DNA from: Nitrosomonas eutropha
Lineage (GTDB): Bacteria > Pseudomonadota > Gammaproteobacteria > Burkholderiales > Nitrosomonadaceae
Direction: 5' to 3'
Assembly: GCF_003201195.1 (NCBI RefSeq)
Contig: NZ_QICQ01000006.1
Location: 37,830 to 101,829, forward strand
Length of the DNA: 64,000 nucleotides
The notes under the pieces are model-generated. The model made no database searches. It saw nothing but the letters and a program-made list of their open reading frames with translations, and had not been told where the DNA came from. The position numbers were made by a program, and so were the translations under genes. Positions 9,683 to 19,701 of this stretch are shown here, in pieces; the stretch's first letter is position 1, and every line of letters starts with the position of its first letter.

Positions 9683-10315
9683 TCATTGGTCGGTCCGGGA
9701 CGAATTTTCTACAGCCTGTGAGAGCGGTGAAATCAGCGTATCAATTCGTTCTTCAAGTTGCGCAACCCGTTGTTGCAGTAATGCAACCTCGGAGCCGGTC
9801 TGGCAAAATCGTGAGTGGCTTGCCGTTATCGGCCGTTCCTCAGTAATGAATTCTCCCAGCGCCCGCGACAGATTACGAATGCTTCCCAGCTGCCAGCGTA
9901 CCAGTTCCTGTCCGGTCAAAGTCACGCGGTGGGCAAACACATCTCCAATGGCAGAGCTCAGGTTTTCCTCAATTTCAGCCTGAAAAATCTTGCCCATGTA
10001 CAGCAAAATATTTGCCAGCGCCGGATCGCCACAGACAGTAATCTTACGGAACGCACCAATATCACCGGAAGCAAGGGGGGGCGTAAGTTCGACTGGTACG
10101 TTGAGGATCACTTTGGCGTGCTCATCTTCGGTCGCCATCCTGAAATGACCATCCTGTGTAATCGTAACATATAGACGAATCAGGGATCCGATACGGAAAC
10201 ATACAGTTTCATTTACATGAGATTGTAATTGCTGCCGTACCTGGTTCGATTTATCAGCCAGGCGATTCAGGCAGATAATCAGAAGGGTGGTCAGTATCGA
10301 AGATTGTGTGATCAT
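9683..10315 (-). CDS. ubiJ: UbiJ, SCP2-domain ubiquinone biosynthesis accessory factor
   Basis: A 210-residue protein with an N-terminal SCP2-like lipid-binding domain (ILNVPVELTPPLASGD, then GDPALANILLYMGKIF) and a C-terminal coiled coil (LLQQRVAQLEERIDTLI). UbiJ binds the hydrophobic ubiquinone precursors in the soluble Ubi complex and works with UbiK and UbiB. The call rests on the domain order, the size and the position directly upstream of ubiB. The start ATG has only a weak Shine-Dalgarno sequence. The usual upstream neighbour ubiE is missing here. Confidence 0.85.
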   Translation of the reverse strand: MITQSSILTTLLIICLNRLADKSNQVRQQLQSHVNETVCFRIGSLIRLYVTITQDGHFRMATEDEHAKVILNVPVELTPPLASGDIGAFRKITVCGDPALANILLYMGKIFQAEIEENLSSAIGDVFAHRVTLTGQELVRWQLGSIRNLSRALGEFITEERPITASHSRFCQTGSEVALLQQRVAQLEERIDTLISPLSQAVENSSRTDQ

Positions 10316-10403
10316 TACCGGGAACAGGTTGTCAACATGCTAACTGCCCGCGCAAGGTGGGCTCGCATGTCACCGCATGCTCAGGAACGCATCCGGCGAT
10401 TCG

Positions 10404-10835
10404 TCAATTACCCAGATTATAGCGTGATTCCGTAGGTGAGCAGTCGGTTGCATGATTATTACCCAACCGGTTGACGATGACCTCGGACAGGGAAAGCTGA
10501 TCTTGCAGGGCAAGTTCGGAAAGAATCTCCCATGCATGATGCGTCACACTGATGGTTTTATGCGGCTCTGTATATCTCTGTCTTTTTTCTTTGTGATCTT
10601 TGTGCATGCTGATCACTTTCCTAATTTCCATCCACTGGGCTTCATTCAACCATTTCTGACACCACGTATTGAAATGGATCGGATCAGCCCTGGCTGCAAG
10701 GTATTCCTGTTTTGCTGCGCTGTGCTGAGGTTTTGTTGTGCCAAACCACTCAGAATCTTTACTTAACTGACTGTCAATAAAAGTAGTGGCTACTTTTCTG
10801 TCTTGTTGTCGGATTATGTAGGGGTAATCTGTCAT
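10404..10835 (-). CDS. Small basic protein with MatP-like ribbon-helix-helix C-terminus
   Basis: A 143-residue protein of unknown function. Its second half aligns by eye with the C-terminal region of MatP, the Ter-macrodomain protein of enterobacteria. There is a tryptophan helix near W58 and W62 with WLN, a basic stretch HKDHKEKRQRY at 79-88, then KTISVTHHAWEILSELA at 93-109 and LSLSEVIVNRL at 114-124. The pattern K-x-I, W-x-x-L-x-x-LA and LSE-x-IV is shared with MatP, and it matches a strand-helix-helix DNA-binding fold. The N-terminal 50 residues are unrecognised. MatP is not normally expected outside gammaproteobacteria, so another RHH regulator or plasmid-type protein is possible. It stands alone upstream of ubiJ, with an AT-rich leader and no strong ribosome site. 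Confidence 0.45.
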   Translation of the reverse strand: MTDYPYIIRQQDRKVATTFIDSQLSKDSEWFGTTKPQHSAAKQEYLAARADPIHFNTWCQKWLNEAQWMEIRKVISMHKDHKEKRQRYTEPHKTISVTHHAWEILSELALQDQLSLSEVIVNRLGNNHATDCSPTESRYNLGN

Positions 10836-11060
10836 TTTTACTTTTGATTATCTTGTTGCGTGAATTTCAGAAATATAAGCAATGCTTTACAGATGAGGAT
10901 ATTACAAGGGAATAAAGCCTGATTCAATGCTGTTGTTGTATGCAATTGCTGCTTATCAATCTGCAGAACAGGTGGAAATGAAAGCAGTTTATACGTTTGT
11001 TCGAAACTACTGGCTTGTTTTGCTGCGGTAAGCTGTTGCAAATTTCAGACAGGAGTCCTC

Positions 11061-13196
11061 ATGAGTACTGATCTCGAACAGTTTTATCAGATATTTTTTG
11101 AAGAAGCGGGTGAGTTGCTGGCAGAGATGGAAACACGTCTACTTAAACTGGATATTTTGTCGCCCAATCCGGAAGATTTGAACGCGATATTTCGTGTGGC
11201 GCATTCCATCAAGGGCGGAGCGGGAACATTCGGGTTTACCGATATGACAGGACTTACGCATGTGCTTGAATCGCTACTCGACAAATTGCGTAAGGATGAA
11301 CTCAAGTTACGCGCTGAAATGGTGGATACCTTTCTGCGTGCTGGGGATGTATTAAAAAATCAACTGGATGGGCACCGGGGCACTGGTTCCGCCGATCCGG
11401 CAGAAGTGGATGCCGTCAACCGCAAACTGAAAGAGTTGGTAGCAGATACGGTTAGCAATAGCGCAACGTCCGCACCCGAATCGGTAGAGGAATCAGCCCC
11501 CCATACAGTGAACACTGCTGAACAGGCCCCAATGTCTGCTGAATCAGCATCCGTTGCAGGAAATGTCACCACTTACCGGATTGAATTTGGTTGTGCTGAT
11601 CTTGGCAAGTCAGTAATGGAGAAGCTGTTAATTGATCTGGCGCGGCAGGGGCAGCTGAAAAACCTGAGTGATCCGGATAACGAAGCAATATGCATATTGC
11701 AGCTTGCCACGACTGACAGTGAGGAAGATGTCTGGGAGGCACTGGCGTTTCTGGTTGATCCCGCCAATTTATCTATCAAAATAGATAAAAGCGCATTACC
11801 TGCTGCAGATGTTCCCGGAGCAACACTGGAATGCCGACAGGAGCAGCAGACGGTTGAGACTGTATCAGAACAACAAGATATGCAGCTTAGTGAAGCTGTA
11901 TCCTCTCCAACTGCTGCTAATTCAGCCACTCAGAAAACCCAACTGCCTGCCAAAAAAGCAGTAGCCCCACCGCAACATAAGCCATCCGCTGATCACGCTG
12001 GATCCGTTAGCGGTGAATCTTCTTCCATCCGCGTTGGTGTTGAGAAAGTGGATCAAATGATCAATCTGGTGGGAGAGTTGGTTATCACCCAGGCCATGCT
12101 GGCGCAAACTGCGAGCCAGATCGATCCGGTTATTTTTGAAAAACTGCTCAATGGCCTGAATCAGCTCGAACGAAATACCCGTGATCTGCAGGAGGCCGTC
12201 ATGTCGATTCGTATGATGCCCATCAGTTTTGTATTCAGTCGTTTTCCCCGGGTGGTAAGAGATGTAGCCTCCAAGCTTGGCAAGCAGGTCGATCTCAAAA
12301 CCCTGGGTGAAGGTACCGAGCTGGATAAAGGATTGATTGAAAAAATCACTGATCCGTTGACCCATCTGATCCGTAACAGCCTGGATCACGGTATCGAAAC
12401 ACCAGAAAAAAGAAAAGCGCTGGGTAAACCTGCTCACGGCACGATCACACTGCGTGCATCGCACCAGGGCGGCAGTGTTGTTATAGAGGTGATAGATGAC
12501 GGCGCAGGGCTTAACCGGGAAAAAATTCTGGATAAGGCTCGCAGCCGGGGGTTGGCGATCAGCGAGAACATGACCGATCAGGATGTCTGGATGCTGATTT
12601 TTGAAGCTGGTTTTTCCACGGCAGAAGTTGTGACAGATGTTTCCGGTCGGGGTGTGGGTATGGATGTCGTCAAACGCAATATTGAGGGTCTTGGTGGCCG
12701 GGTTGAAATTGACTCAATAACCGGGCAAAGAACGAAGATTTCAATTCGTTTGCCGCTGACGCTCGCTATCCTGGACGGATTATCGGTATCGGTAGGGGAT
12801 CAGCTGTTTATTATCCCGCTGACCTATATCACCGAATCACTCAAACCGGCTGCAGAAGATATCCGCACCATACGAGGCCAGGGTCGGGTGGTGGAGGTGC
12901 GCGGCGAGTACCTGCCGGTGATTGCTCTGCATGAAATTTTCGGCCTGGAACCGGAAGTGCATGAGATCCATGAAGGCATTCTGGTCATCCTTGATGCTGA
13001 AGGAAACAAGGCCGCCATGTTTGTCGATACGCTGGTTGGGCAACACCAGGTGGTGATCAAAAGTCTGGAAAGCAATTATCGTCGCGTACAGGGCGTTTCA
13101 GGCGCAACCATCATGGGTGATGGTAGTGTTGCTCTGATACTGGATGCTGTGGGGCTGGTCAATGTCACGAAGCAGAGAATGATCCATGCAGCGTAA
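11061..13196 (+). CDS. cheA: CheA chemotaxis histidine kinase
   Basis: A 711-residue class II kinase that takes receptor signals through CheW and phosphorylates CheY/CheB-type regulators. Domains in order: P1 Hpt with H48 (VAHSIKGGAGTFGF); a P2-like regulator-binding domain at about 170-240; P3 dimerisation helices (VEKVDQMINLVGELVI, about 330-360); an HATPase with LIRNSLDHGIETP near 435-447 and SGRGVGMDVV near 530-540; and a C-terminal CheW-like P5 domain (LAILDGLSVSVGDQLF onward). A clear ribosome site (AGGAG, 11052-11056) precedes the ATG. It opens the che operon, 71 bases before cheW. This is a second CheA system, distinct from the ChpA protein encoded at 903. Confidence 0.96.
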   Translation: MSTDLEQFYQIFFEEAGELLAEMETRLLKLDILSPNPEDLNAIFRVAHSIKGGAGTFGFTDMTGLTHVLESLLDKLRKDELKLRAEMVDTFLRAGDVLKNQLDGHRGTGSADPAEVDAVNRKLKELVADTVSNSATSAPESVEESAPHTVNTAEQAPMSAESASVAGNVTTYRIEFGCADLGKSVMEKLLIDLARQGQLKNLSDPDNEAICILQLATTDSEEDVWEALAFLVDPANLSIKIDKSALPAADVPGATLECRQEQQTVETVSEQQDMQLSEAVSSPTAANSATQKTQLPAKKAVAPPQHKPSADHAGSVSGESSSIRVGVEKVDQMINLVGELVITQAMLAQTASQIDPVIFEKLLNGLNQLERNTRDLQEAVMSIRMMPISFVFSRFPRVVRDVASKLGKQVDLKTLGEGTELDKGLIEKITDPLTHLIRNSLDHGIETPEKRKALGKPAHGTITLRASHQGGSVVIEVIDDGAGLNREKILDKARSRGLAISENMTDQDVWMLIFEAGFSTAEVVTDVSGRGVGMDVVKRNIEGLGGRVEIDSITGQRTKISIRLPLTLAILDGLSVSVGDQLFIIPLTYITESLKPAAEDIRTIRGQGRVVEVRGEYLPVIALHEIFGLEPEVHEIHEGILVILDAEGNKAAMFVDTLVGQHQVVIKSLESNYRRVQGVSGATIMGDGSVALILDAVGLVNVTKQRMIHAA

Positions 13197-13267
13197 TAAA
13201 TTGATCAAACCTCTGTGGGAGAAGCCGTTAGAGCCGATACCTATTGCACATTACTGAGGAGCAAACC

Positions 13268-13789
13268 ATGTTGTTGACACAAGCCACGGCTACTACCACT
13301 GCTGCAGGCGAATCACCTGACTCGATCCGGGATCTTTCATGCAGTGAATTTCTGATATTCCGGCTGGGAAAAGAGGAATACGGTATCGAGATTCTGAAAG
13401 TCCAGGAAATTCGCGGGTATGACGCCATTACCCGTATCGCCAACGCACCCGAATTTATCAAGGGCGTTATCAATCTGCGCGGCGTGATCGTGCCGATCGT
13501 TGATATGCGCATCAAATTCAATCTGGGCGCAGCCCATTATGACCAGTTCACTGTGGTGATTATCCTGAATTTGTCCGGGCGAATTATCGGCATCGTGGTG
13601 GATGGCGTATCCGATGTGATCAACCTGGATACAGAGAATTTGCGCCCTACCCCAGAATTCGGCGGAGTAATCGATACCGAATACATCATCGGACTTGGCA
13701 CTATGGAAGAGCGCATGTTGATTCTGGTGGATATCGAAAAATTAATGAGCAGTTCGGAAATGGGTCTGCTGGAACCGGCAGGCAAATAG
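13268..13789 (+). CDS. cheW: CheW chemotaxis coupling protein
   Basis: A 173-residue adaptor linking receptors to CheA. The whole protein is one CheW domain: [20 protein letters not shown], then [17 protein letters not shown] and [14 protein letters not shown] chose the ATG at 13268 because GAGGAG lies just ahead of it at 13256-13261; a TTG at 13244 in the same frame has no such site. It sits between cheA and the first receptor gene. Confidence 0.95.
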   Translation: MLLTQATATTTAAGESPDSIRDLSCSEFLIFRLGKEEYGIEILKVQEIRGYDAITRIANAPEFIKGVINLRGVIVPIVDMRIKFNLGAAHYDQFTVVIILNLSGRIIGIVVDGVSDVINLDTENLRPTPEFGGVIDTEYIIGLGTMEERMLILVDIEKLMSSSEMGLLEPAGK

Positions 13790-13875
13790 CTTTGTGAATA
13801 GTCGCGTGTATTAGTGGCTATGGCGATGAGCACAGTATTTTAAAAGTTAAGTTACTTTATTTATCGGGAGCAAAA

Positions 13876-16131
13876 ATGTTGCAGAACATGACGATTAAAT
13901 CACGGCTGATTTTTGTGATTGGCCTGCTGTCTCTGTTGCTGATCAGTGTGGGGGCAGTCGGGCTGTATGGCTTAAATCAATCCAAAGCACAGCTGGAAAC
14001 GATTTATCAGGACCGGGTGGTGGTGCTTGGTCATTTTTCAGAAATCCTGGACAAACTGCAACAAGTACGTATGCATGCGTTACTGGCTGGCAACTCGCGT
14101 GATACTGCTGTTGCCAGGCAACGAGCAGGACAGGTGATTGAAGAAGATTCCGGCATCAGTGATCTCTGGCAAAAATTCAGCCAGACCTATCTGATTCCGG
14201 AAGAACAATCGCTGGCCAATCGCTTCACCGAGCAATGGAGGGCTTATCAGGCTGCACGCAATCAGACGCTTAATCATGCTGTTAATGGTAATTTTGATGC
14301 GGCAATGGAGAATACCCTTCAGGACGCCGGCCCCAAATATGAATCAGTGCACGACACACTGATGCAGTTAATCGAGCTGCAGGAAAATGTCACCGCGCAG
14401 GAGTATGAACAGCTGCAGGCGAATTCTTCCAAAATGATTATGACCATGTTCCTGCTGGCGACACTGGGAATCCTGTTAGCCGGCGTAATCGGTTTTGTGC
14501 TGATTCGTACTATCAGCCGTTCTATCGATCAGGCCGTGCAAGTAGCAGATGGTATTGCCAACGGTCATCTGGATCAGCATATCGAAGTGACCGGCCATGA
14601 TGAAATTTCCGTGTTGCTGAAATCGATGCGCAAGATGGTGGAAGTACTGAATAGCTTTGTAGCTGCTCAGCAAAAAATGCAACAACAGCATGAAGCCGGT
14701 GCAATTAGCTACCGGATTCCTGCCGGTAAATTTCCGGGTAGCTACGGTGAAATTGCCAGTGCAGTCAATGATCTGGTGGCGGGACATATTGCCGTCAAGA
14801 TGCGAGTGGTGGAAGTTGTTTCACGTTACGCGCAGGGTGATCTGTCAGTAGATATGGATCGATTACCTGGTGAAAAGGCAAAAGTGACTGAGGCGGTAGA
14901 CAAGGTTAAAGCCAGCCTGCAAGCGGTTAATATCGAAATCAGGAATCTGGTGGAAGGTGCAGTGGCAGGTGATTTCTCCCGTCGTGGCCATGCAGATAAA
15001 TATCAATATGAGTTCCAGAGCATGGTGAACAATCTGAACCGGTTGATGCAGACTTGTGAAACCAGCCTGGAGGACGTTATTCGGATTATGGATGCCCTGG
15101 CAGATGGCGATCTGACCCAGAAAATTACCCGTGAGTACCAGGGTATGTTCGCTCGCATGAAGGATGATTCGAATGTCACCGTGGGACAGTTGGCAAGCAT
15201 TGTCAGGCAGATCAAGGAAGCCGCCGGACTGATCACCACCGCTTCGAAAGAGATTGCTGACGGTAACACGGATCTTTCGCAGCGTACTGAAGAGCAGGCC
15301 GCCAATCTGGAAGAAACTGCCGCCAGCATGGAAGAGTTGACCTCAACCGTCAGGCAGAATGCGGACAATGCTCGCCAGGCTAACCAGCTCGCTGCTTCTG
15401 CATCGGATGTGGCAATGAAGGGAGGCAAAGTTGTTGGTGAAGTGGTGCAGACCATGAGTGCGATTAACGATAGTTCCAAGAAGATTGTCGACATTATTAG
15501 CGTGATCGACGGCATTGCTTTTCAGACTAATATTCTGGCGCTGAATGCAGCGGTGGAAGCCGCCCGTGCCGGCGAACAGGGACGCGGATTTGCGGTAGTC
15601 GCGACCGAAGTGCGCACACTGGCACAGCGCTCAGCAGCGGCTGCCAGGGAAATCAAGGATCTGATCAGTAATTCGGTGCACAAGGTTGAGGATGGTACCC
15701 AACTGGTGGATCAGGCTGGTAAAACAATGGAAGAAGTGGTGCTGTCAGTTAAGCGTGTAACTGACATCATGGGTGAAATTTCGGCCGCTTCCCAGGAACA
15801 GAGCCAGGGGATCGAACAAGTGAATCAGGCGATTACACAGATGGATGAAATCACCCAGCAAAATGCCGCACTGGTGGAACAGGCAGCAGCAGCTTCTGAA
15901 TCCATGCGTGAGCAGGCAGAGCAATTATCACGTGCTGTGGCTGTATTCAAACTGGAGCAGGGATTTTCATCCAGTCATGCAGGTAATGCCCCATTGACTG
16001 AGCGACGCAGCCCGAACCGGGCAACTAACGTTGAGCGGTTACCACAAGCCAAAAATCAGCGAAAAACGGCTACTGCAAGTCCTGCCGCCCCAGCCTCAAC
16101 TGGCACGGATGGTGATTGGGAAGAATTTTGA
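13876..16131 (+). CDS. Methyl-accepting chemotaxis protein with C-terminal DWEEF tether
   Basis: A 751-residue transmembrane receptor. TM1 lies at about 8-31 and TM2 at about 187-212, enclosing a four-helix-bundle type periplasmic domain. HAMP and HAMP-like repeats follow, to about residue 400. The signalling hairpin is almost canonical, with its tip near 543-575 ([20 protein letters not shown]). The protein ends in DWEEF on a flexible, proline/alanine-rich linker, matching the pentapeptide tether (NWETF in E. coli Tar and Tsr) that docks CheR and CheB. Both partner genes lie downstream in this operon. A strong GGGAG ribosome site precedes the ATG. The last 350 or so residues are closely similar to the receptor encoded next, indicating a tandem duplication. 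Confidence 0.93.
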   Translation: MLQNMTIKSRLIFVIGLLSLLLISVGAVGLYGLNQSKAQLETIYQDRVVVLGHFSEILDKLQQVRMHALLAGNSRDTAVARQRAGQVIEEDSGISDLWQKFSQTYLIPEEQSLANRFTEQWRAYQAARNQTLNHAVNGNFDAAMENTLQDAGPKYESVHDTLMQLIELQENVTAQEYEQLQANSSKMIMTMFLLATLGILLAGVIGFVLIRTISRSIDQAVQVADGIANGHLDQHIEVTGHDEISVLLKSMRKMVEVLNSFVAAQQKMQQQHEAGAISYRIPAGKFPGSYGEIASAVNDLVAGHIAVKMRVVEVVSRYAQGDLSVDMDRLPGEKAKVTEAVDKVKASLQAVNIEIRNLVEGAVAGDFSRRGHADKYQYEFQSMVNNLNRLMQTCETSLEDVIRIMDALADGDLTQKITREYQGMFARMKDDSNVTVGQLASIVRQIKEAAGLITTASKEIADGNTDLSQRTEEQAANLEETAASMEELTSTVRQNADNARQANQLAASASDVAMKGGKVVGEVVQTMSAINDSSKKIVDIISVIDGIAFQTNILALNAAVEAARAGEQGRGFAVVATEVRTLAQRSAAAAREIKDLISNSVHKVEDGTQLVDQAGKTMEEVVLSVKRVTDIMGEISAASQEQSQGIEQVNQAITQMDEITQQNAALVEQAAAASESMREQAEQLSRAVAVFKLEQGFSSSHAGNAPLTERRSPNRATNVERLPQAKNQRKTATASPAAPASTGTDGDWEEF

Positions 16132-16154
16132 AATGGGGAACAAAACGTCTGTCT

Positions 16155-16245
16155 TTATAAACACAAAGGTGAGAAGCGACCTCTTCCTGCCGCATTGTAT
16201 TCGCAGTCGTGATGACAGTGATGAATCTGTAATGCTGCATGAATA
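16155..16245 (+). repeat. Intergenic repeat, copy 1, after the first mcp gene
   Basis: The non-coding spacer contains a 29-base block at 16189-16217 (beginning GCCGCATTGTATTCGCAGTC) found again at 18744-18772 with one change. The flanking bases AAGGTGAGAAGCGACCTC are also similar to the second copy. The spacer may have been duplicated with the receptor gene, or it may be a REP-like palindromic element. Confidence 0.6.
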
Positions 16246-16271
16246 AAACAACCTTTTGAGGAAGCACGATC

Positions 16272-18617
16272 ATGAGAGTCAATCTGCCGGTTACCAACGT
16301 TGAACACGAAATGCGGGATGGCGAATTTCTCGTTTCCAGGACCACGCCCAAGGGAGTGATTACCTATATCAATGAACCGTTCGTCAGGATGAGCGGCTTT
16401 ACTGAGCAGGAGCTGATTGGGCAGGCGCACAATATTATTCGCCATCCGGATATGCCGCCGGAGGCGTTTGTCGATTTCTGGGACATGCTCAAACAGGGCA
16501 GGCCATGGAGTGGTATGGTCAAGAACCGAAATCAAGATGGCGGTTATTACTGGGTCTTTGCCAACGCCACGCCTGTCAAAGAGCATGGCAAGGTGACCGG
16601 CCATATGTCGGTACGCAGTAAGCCCTCACGTGATCAGATTCAGGCCGCCGAGACACTGTATCGTCAAATGCGTGAAGGCACAGCAAAAGTACGGATTGTT
16701 GCTGGAAAAGTCATTGCCGATACTCCCCTGGGATGGCTACGTGAAAAATTTCGCCATCTCAGCCTGAAGACCCGGATTATCGGAGCCGGTATCGTGCCAC
16801 TGCTAGTGATGGCAGGATCGGCCTGGTTGATGATGCAAGATCAATTCAGTCTGGCTTTTGCCGGAATGGGGCTGAGCGCCTGCCTGGCGGTCGGGATGGG
16901 GATGTGGTTGTATCACTGCATTCGCCAGCCGCTGGATACCATGATTCATCATCTGGAAAAGATGGCGCAGGGGGATTACACCACCCAAATCACGATTGAG
17001 CGGGATGATGAAATCGGGAAGCTGACTGAAGCGCTTAAATCCATGCAAATTCGTGCAGGAATCGATTTCACCGAAACCAAGCGGATGAATGTTGAAAATT
17101 TGCGCGTACGTAATGCGCTGGATATTGCTACTTCTGCAATCATGATTGCCAATAACAGTGGGATGATCATTTTCATGAACCGGATGGTGCGGGAAATCCT
17201 TGCCAAAGAGGAGGATGAAGCGGAAGTGCGCAAATCCCTGCAAAGCCGATTGAAAGCTCTGGCCAGTCAGCAGCAGATTGATAACGTCAGGATCGGAGAG
17301 CGGACGTATTCACTGGTATTGATGCCAGTTACCAGTGAATCCGGAGAACGAGTGGGTTCAGTAGTTGAGTGGCGTGATCGTACTCAGGAGTTAACGATTG
17401 AAAGGGAGATTATGGATATCGTTCAGGCAGGTGTGGCAGGGGATTTCAGCAAACGCCTGACCTTGATCGGCAAGGAGGGATTCTTCAGGCAACTGGCCGA
17501 AGGTATCAACCGGCTGATGGAAAGTACCTCCCAGGGATTGGATGAATTGGCATCTATATTGGAAGCCATGGCGGAAGGCGATTTGACCCAGAAAATTACC
17601 CGTGATTATCAGGGAATGCTGGGCAGATTGAAGGATGATTCGAATTCAACCGTCACTCAACTGACCGGCATTGTCGCCCAGATCAAGGAGGCGGTCGGTC
17701 TGATTGGCACCGCATCGAAAGAAATTGCCGATGGCAACACGGATCTTTCGCAGCGAACCGAGCAACAAGCCGCCAATCTGGAGAAGACAGCCGCCAGCAT
17801 GGATGAATTGACTTCAACCGTGAAGCAGAATGCGAGCAATGCACACCAGGCCAACCAGCTTGCTGCCTCTGCTTCCAGTGTGGCGGTGAAGGGAGGACAG
17901 GTTGTCAGTGAAGTGGTGCAGACCATGAGCGAGATCAACGACAGTTCGAAGAAGATTGTTGACATCATCAGTGTGATCGATGGTATCGCTTTCCAGACCA
18001 ATATTCTGGCGCTGAATGCAGCGGTGGAAGCCGCTCGTGCTGGCGAGCAGGGACGGGGGTTTGCGGTAGTTGCGACTGAAGTGCGCACGCTGGCGCAACG
18101 TTCAGCGGCTGCAGCCAAGGAAATCAAGGAGCTGATCAATAACTCGGTACTTAAGGTAGAAGATGGTACTCAGCAGGTGGATCAGGCTGGCAAGACGATG
18201 GAAGAAATCGTGCAATCGGTCAAACACGTGACTGACATCATGGGCGAGATTTCAGCCGCTTCTCAGGAGCAGAGTCAGGGTATCGAACAAGTGAATCAGG
18301 CAATTTCACAGATGGATGAAATCACGCAACAGAATGCGGCGCTGGTGGAACAGGCGGCGGCAGCTTCCGAATCGATGCGTGAGCAGGCGGAACAGTTATC
18401 GCGCGCTGTGGCTGTATTCAAACTAGAACAGAGCTCTTTATCCAGTCAGGCAAGTAATCAGCCATTCGTTGAACGACGTGGCCCTAACCGTGCAACCAAC
18501 GTTGAGCGGCTATCTCGGATCAAAAAACCTCAGGCCGGAAACCAGAAAAAAGTGGCTGCCCAGGGCCATATTGCATCGATACCCACCGGCACGGGCGGGG
18601 AATGGGAAGAGTTCTGA
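16272..18617 (+). CDS. Aer-like PAS-domain methyl-accepting chemotaxis protein with C-terminal EWEEF tether
   Basis: A 781-residue receptor that probably senses redox or energy state. The N-terminal PAS domain (about 20-125) follows Aer closely: [54 protein letters not shown]. In Aer this domain binds FAD. Two closely spaced hydrophobic segments at about 170-218 replace a periplasmic domain. A second PAS-like stretch lies at about 280-370 ([17 protein letters not shown]), then a HAMP-like region and the MCP signalling hairpin. The end is EWEEF, a CheR/CheB docking tether that Aer of E. coli lacks. The GGAAG ribosome site is good. Ligand and cofactor are inferred from the family only. Confidence 0.9.
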   Translation: MRVNLPVTNVEHEMRDGEFLVSRTTPKGVITYINEPFVRMSGFTEQELIGQAHNIIRHPDMPPEAFVDFWDMLKQGRPWSGMVKNRNQDGGYYWVFANATPVKEHGKVTGHMSVRSKPSRDQIQAAETLYRQMREGTAKVRIVAGKVIADTPLGWLREKFRHLSLKTRIIGAGIVPLLVMAGSAWLMMQDQFSLAFAGMGLSACLAVGMGMWLYHCIRQPLDTMIHHLEKMAQGDYTTQITIERDDEIGKLTEALKSMQIRAGIDFTETKRMNVENLRVRNALDIATSAIMIANNSGMIIFMNRMVREILAKEEDEAEVRKSLQSRLKALASQQQIDNVRIGERTYSLVLMPVTSESGERVGSVVEWRDRTQELTIEREIMDIVQAGVAGDFSKRLTLIGKEGFFRQLAEGINRLMESTSQGLDELASILEAMAEGDLTQKITRDYQGMLGRLKDDSNSTVTQLTGIVAQIKEAVGLIGTASKEIADGNTDLSQRTEQQAANLEKTAASMDELTSTVKQNASNAHQANQLAASASSVAVKGGQVVSEVVQTMSEINDSSKKIVDIISVIDGIAFQTNILALNAAVEAARAGEQGRGFAVVATEVRTLAQRSAAAAKEIKELINNSVLKVEDGTQQVDQAGKTMEEIVQSVKHVTDIMGEISAASQEQSQGIEQVNQAISQMDEITQQNAALVEQAAAASESMREQAEQLSRAVAVFKLEQSSLSSQASNQPFVERRGPNRATNVERLSRIKKPQAGNQKKVAAQGHIASIPTGTGGEWEEF

Positions 18618-18639
18618 AATAGAACACAACGCCCGTCTT

Positions 18640-18790
18640 GGCGAATATGAAGGTGAGGAAGCAATCTCCCTCCCGCTGTCTTTGCGAGGCGAATGGCTGA
18701 AACAATCTAGTAGCAAGGGGATAAGGGCACTGGAACACTACTGGCCGCATTGTATTCGCAGTCGCGATGACAAAATCACTTCGCAATGAT
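18640..18790 (+). repeat. Intergenic repeat, copy 2, after the second mcp gene, with extra insert
   Basis: This spacer matches 16155-16245: AAGGTGAGGAAGCAATCTCC at 18650-18669 and the 29-base block at 18744-18772. Between them sit about 65 bases absent from copy 1. That insert includes TCTTTGCGAGGCGAATGG, reminiscent of widespread bacterial palindromic repeats built on the ATTGCGAG / GAAGCAATC words. The end (CACTTCGCAATGATAAG) is the partial complement of that motif. It lies directly upstream of cheR. Confidence 0.55.
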
Positions 18791-18804
18791 AAGGGAAGAA
18801 AGAA

Positions 18805-19680
18805 ATGATGCATGAACACAAAGCACCGTCTTTGCGAGCGCCGCAGCCCAGTGAACATAATTCACGCGAATATGCATTCTCTGCACGCGATTTCGAATGT
18901 ATAAAGAAAATGATTTATGCGCGTGCTGGCATTGCGCTGGCCGAGAATCGTCAGGAGATGGTCTATACCCGTTTGTCGCGACGTTTGCGTGCAACCGGCC
19001 TGAAAAACTTCAGTGATTACCTGGAACAACTGGAAAGAGACAGCGAGGACGTGGAATGGGAATCCTTCGTTAATGCGCTGACAACCAATCTGACTGCTTT
19101 TTTTCGGGAAACACATCATTTTCCAATATTGGCTGAGCATGTCAAAACGCGGCAACCCGGACAGACCGTAAAGCTCTGGTGCAGTGCAGCTTCCACTGGG
19201 GAGGAGGCTTATTCGATGGCCATGACGATGGTGGAAACCTTTGGTTCCCTGAAGCCCCCCGTGCGTATCCTCGCCACCGATATTGATACCGAGGTGCTGG
19301 CTGCCGCACGTGAAGGTGTTTATTCTCTGGACAGGCTGGAATCCATGTCACCTGAAAGAATCAGGCGGTTCTTTCTCAAGGGCAAGAACCATACTTCCGG
19401 ATATGCCCGGGTCAGGCAGGAATTGCGCGACATGATTACTTTCAGACAGCTCAATCTACTGGATGCCAGGTGGCCTATGCACGGGCCATTCAATGCAATT
19501 TTCTGTCGTAATGTCATGATTTATTTCGACAAGCCGACGCAATACCAGATTTTGCAGAAATTTGTGCCTTTACTGAATCGTGATGGATTGCTGTTCATGG
19601 GCCATTCGGAGGTATTTCAACACGCTTCTGATCTGATCAAACTCATTGATAGAACTGTCTACAAGCCGGTTATCAAATAA
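18805..19680 (+). CDS. cheR: CheR, chemoreceptor glutamate methyltransferase
   Basis: A 291-residue SAM-dependent methyltransferase that methylates receptor glutamates for adaptation. It has the N-terminal all-helical CheR_N domain (residues about 20-75) and the catalytic domain with the SAM loop CSAASTGEEAYSMAM near 130 and the downstream motif FNAIFCRNVMIYFD near 230. The DWEEF and EWEEF tails of the two receptors encoded upstream fit its pentapeptide-binding beta-subdomain. The ribosome site GGGAAGAAAG precedes the ATG. It is in operon with cheD and cheB. Confidence 0.95.
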   Translation: MMHEHKAPSLRAPQPSEHNSREYAFSARDFECIKKMIYARAGIALAENRQEMVYTRLSRRLRATGLKNFSDYLEQLERDSEDVEWESFVNALTTNLTAFFRETHHFPILAEHVKTRQPGQTVKLWCSAASTGEEAYSMAMTMVETFGSLKPPVRILATDIDTEVLAAAREGVYSLDRLESMSPERIRRFFLKGKNHTSGYARVRQELRDMITFRQLNLLDARWPMHGPFNAIFCRNVMIYFDKPTQYQILQKFVPLLNRDGLLFMGHSEVFQHASDLIKLIDRTVYKPVIK

Positions 19681-19701
19681 CAACAGAGCGGAGCTAGGGG
19701 T

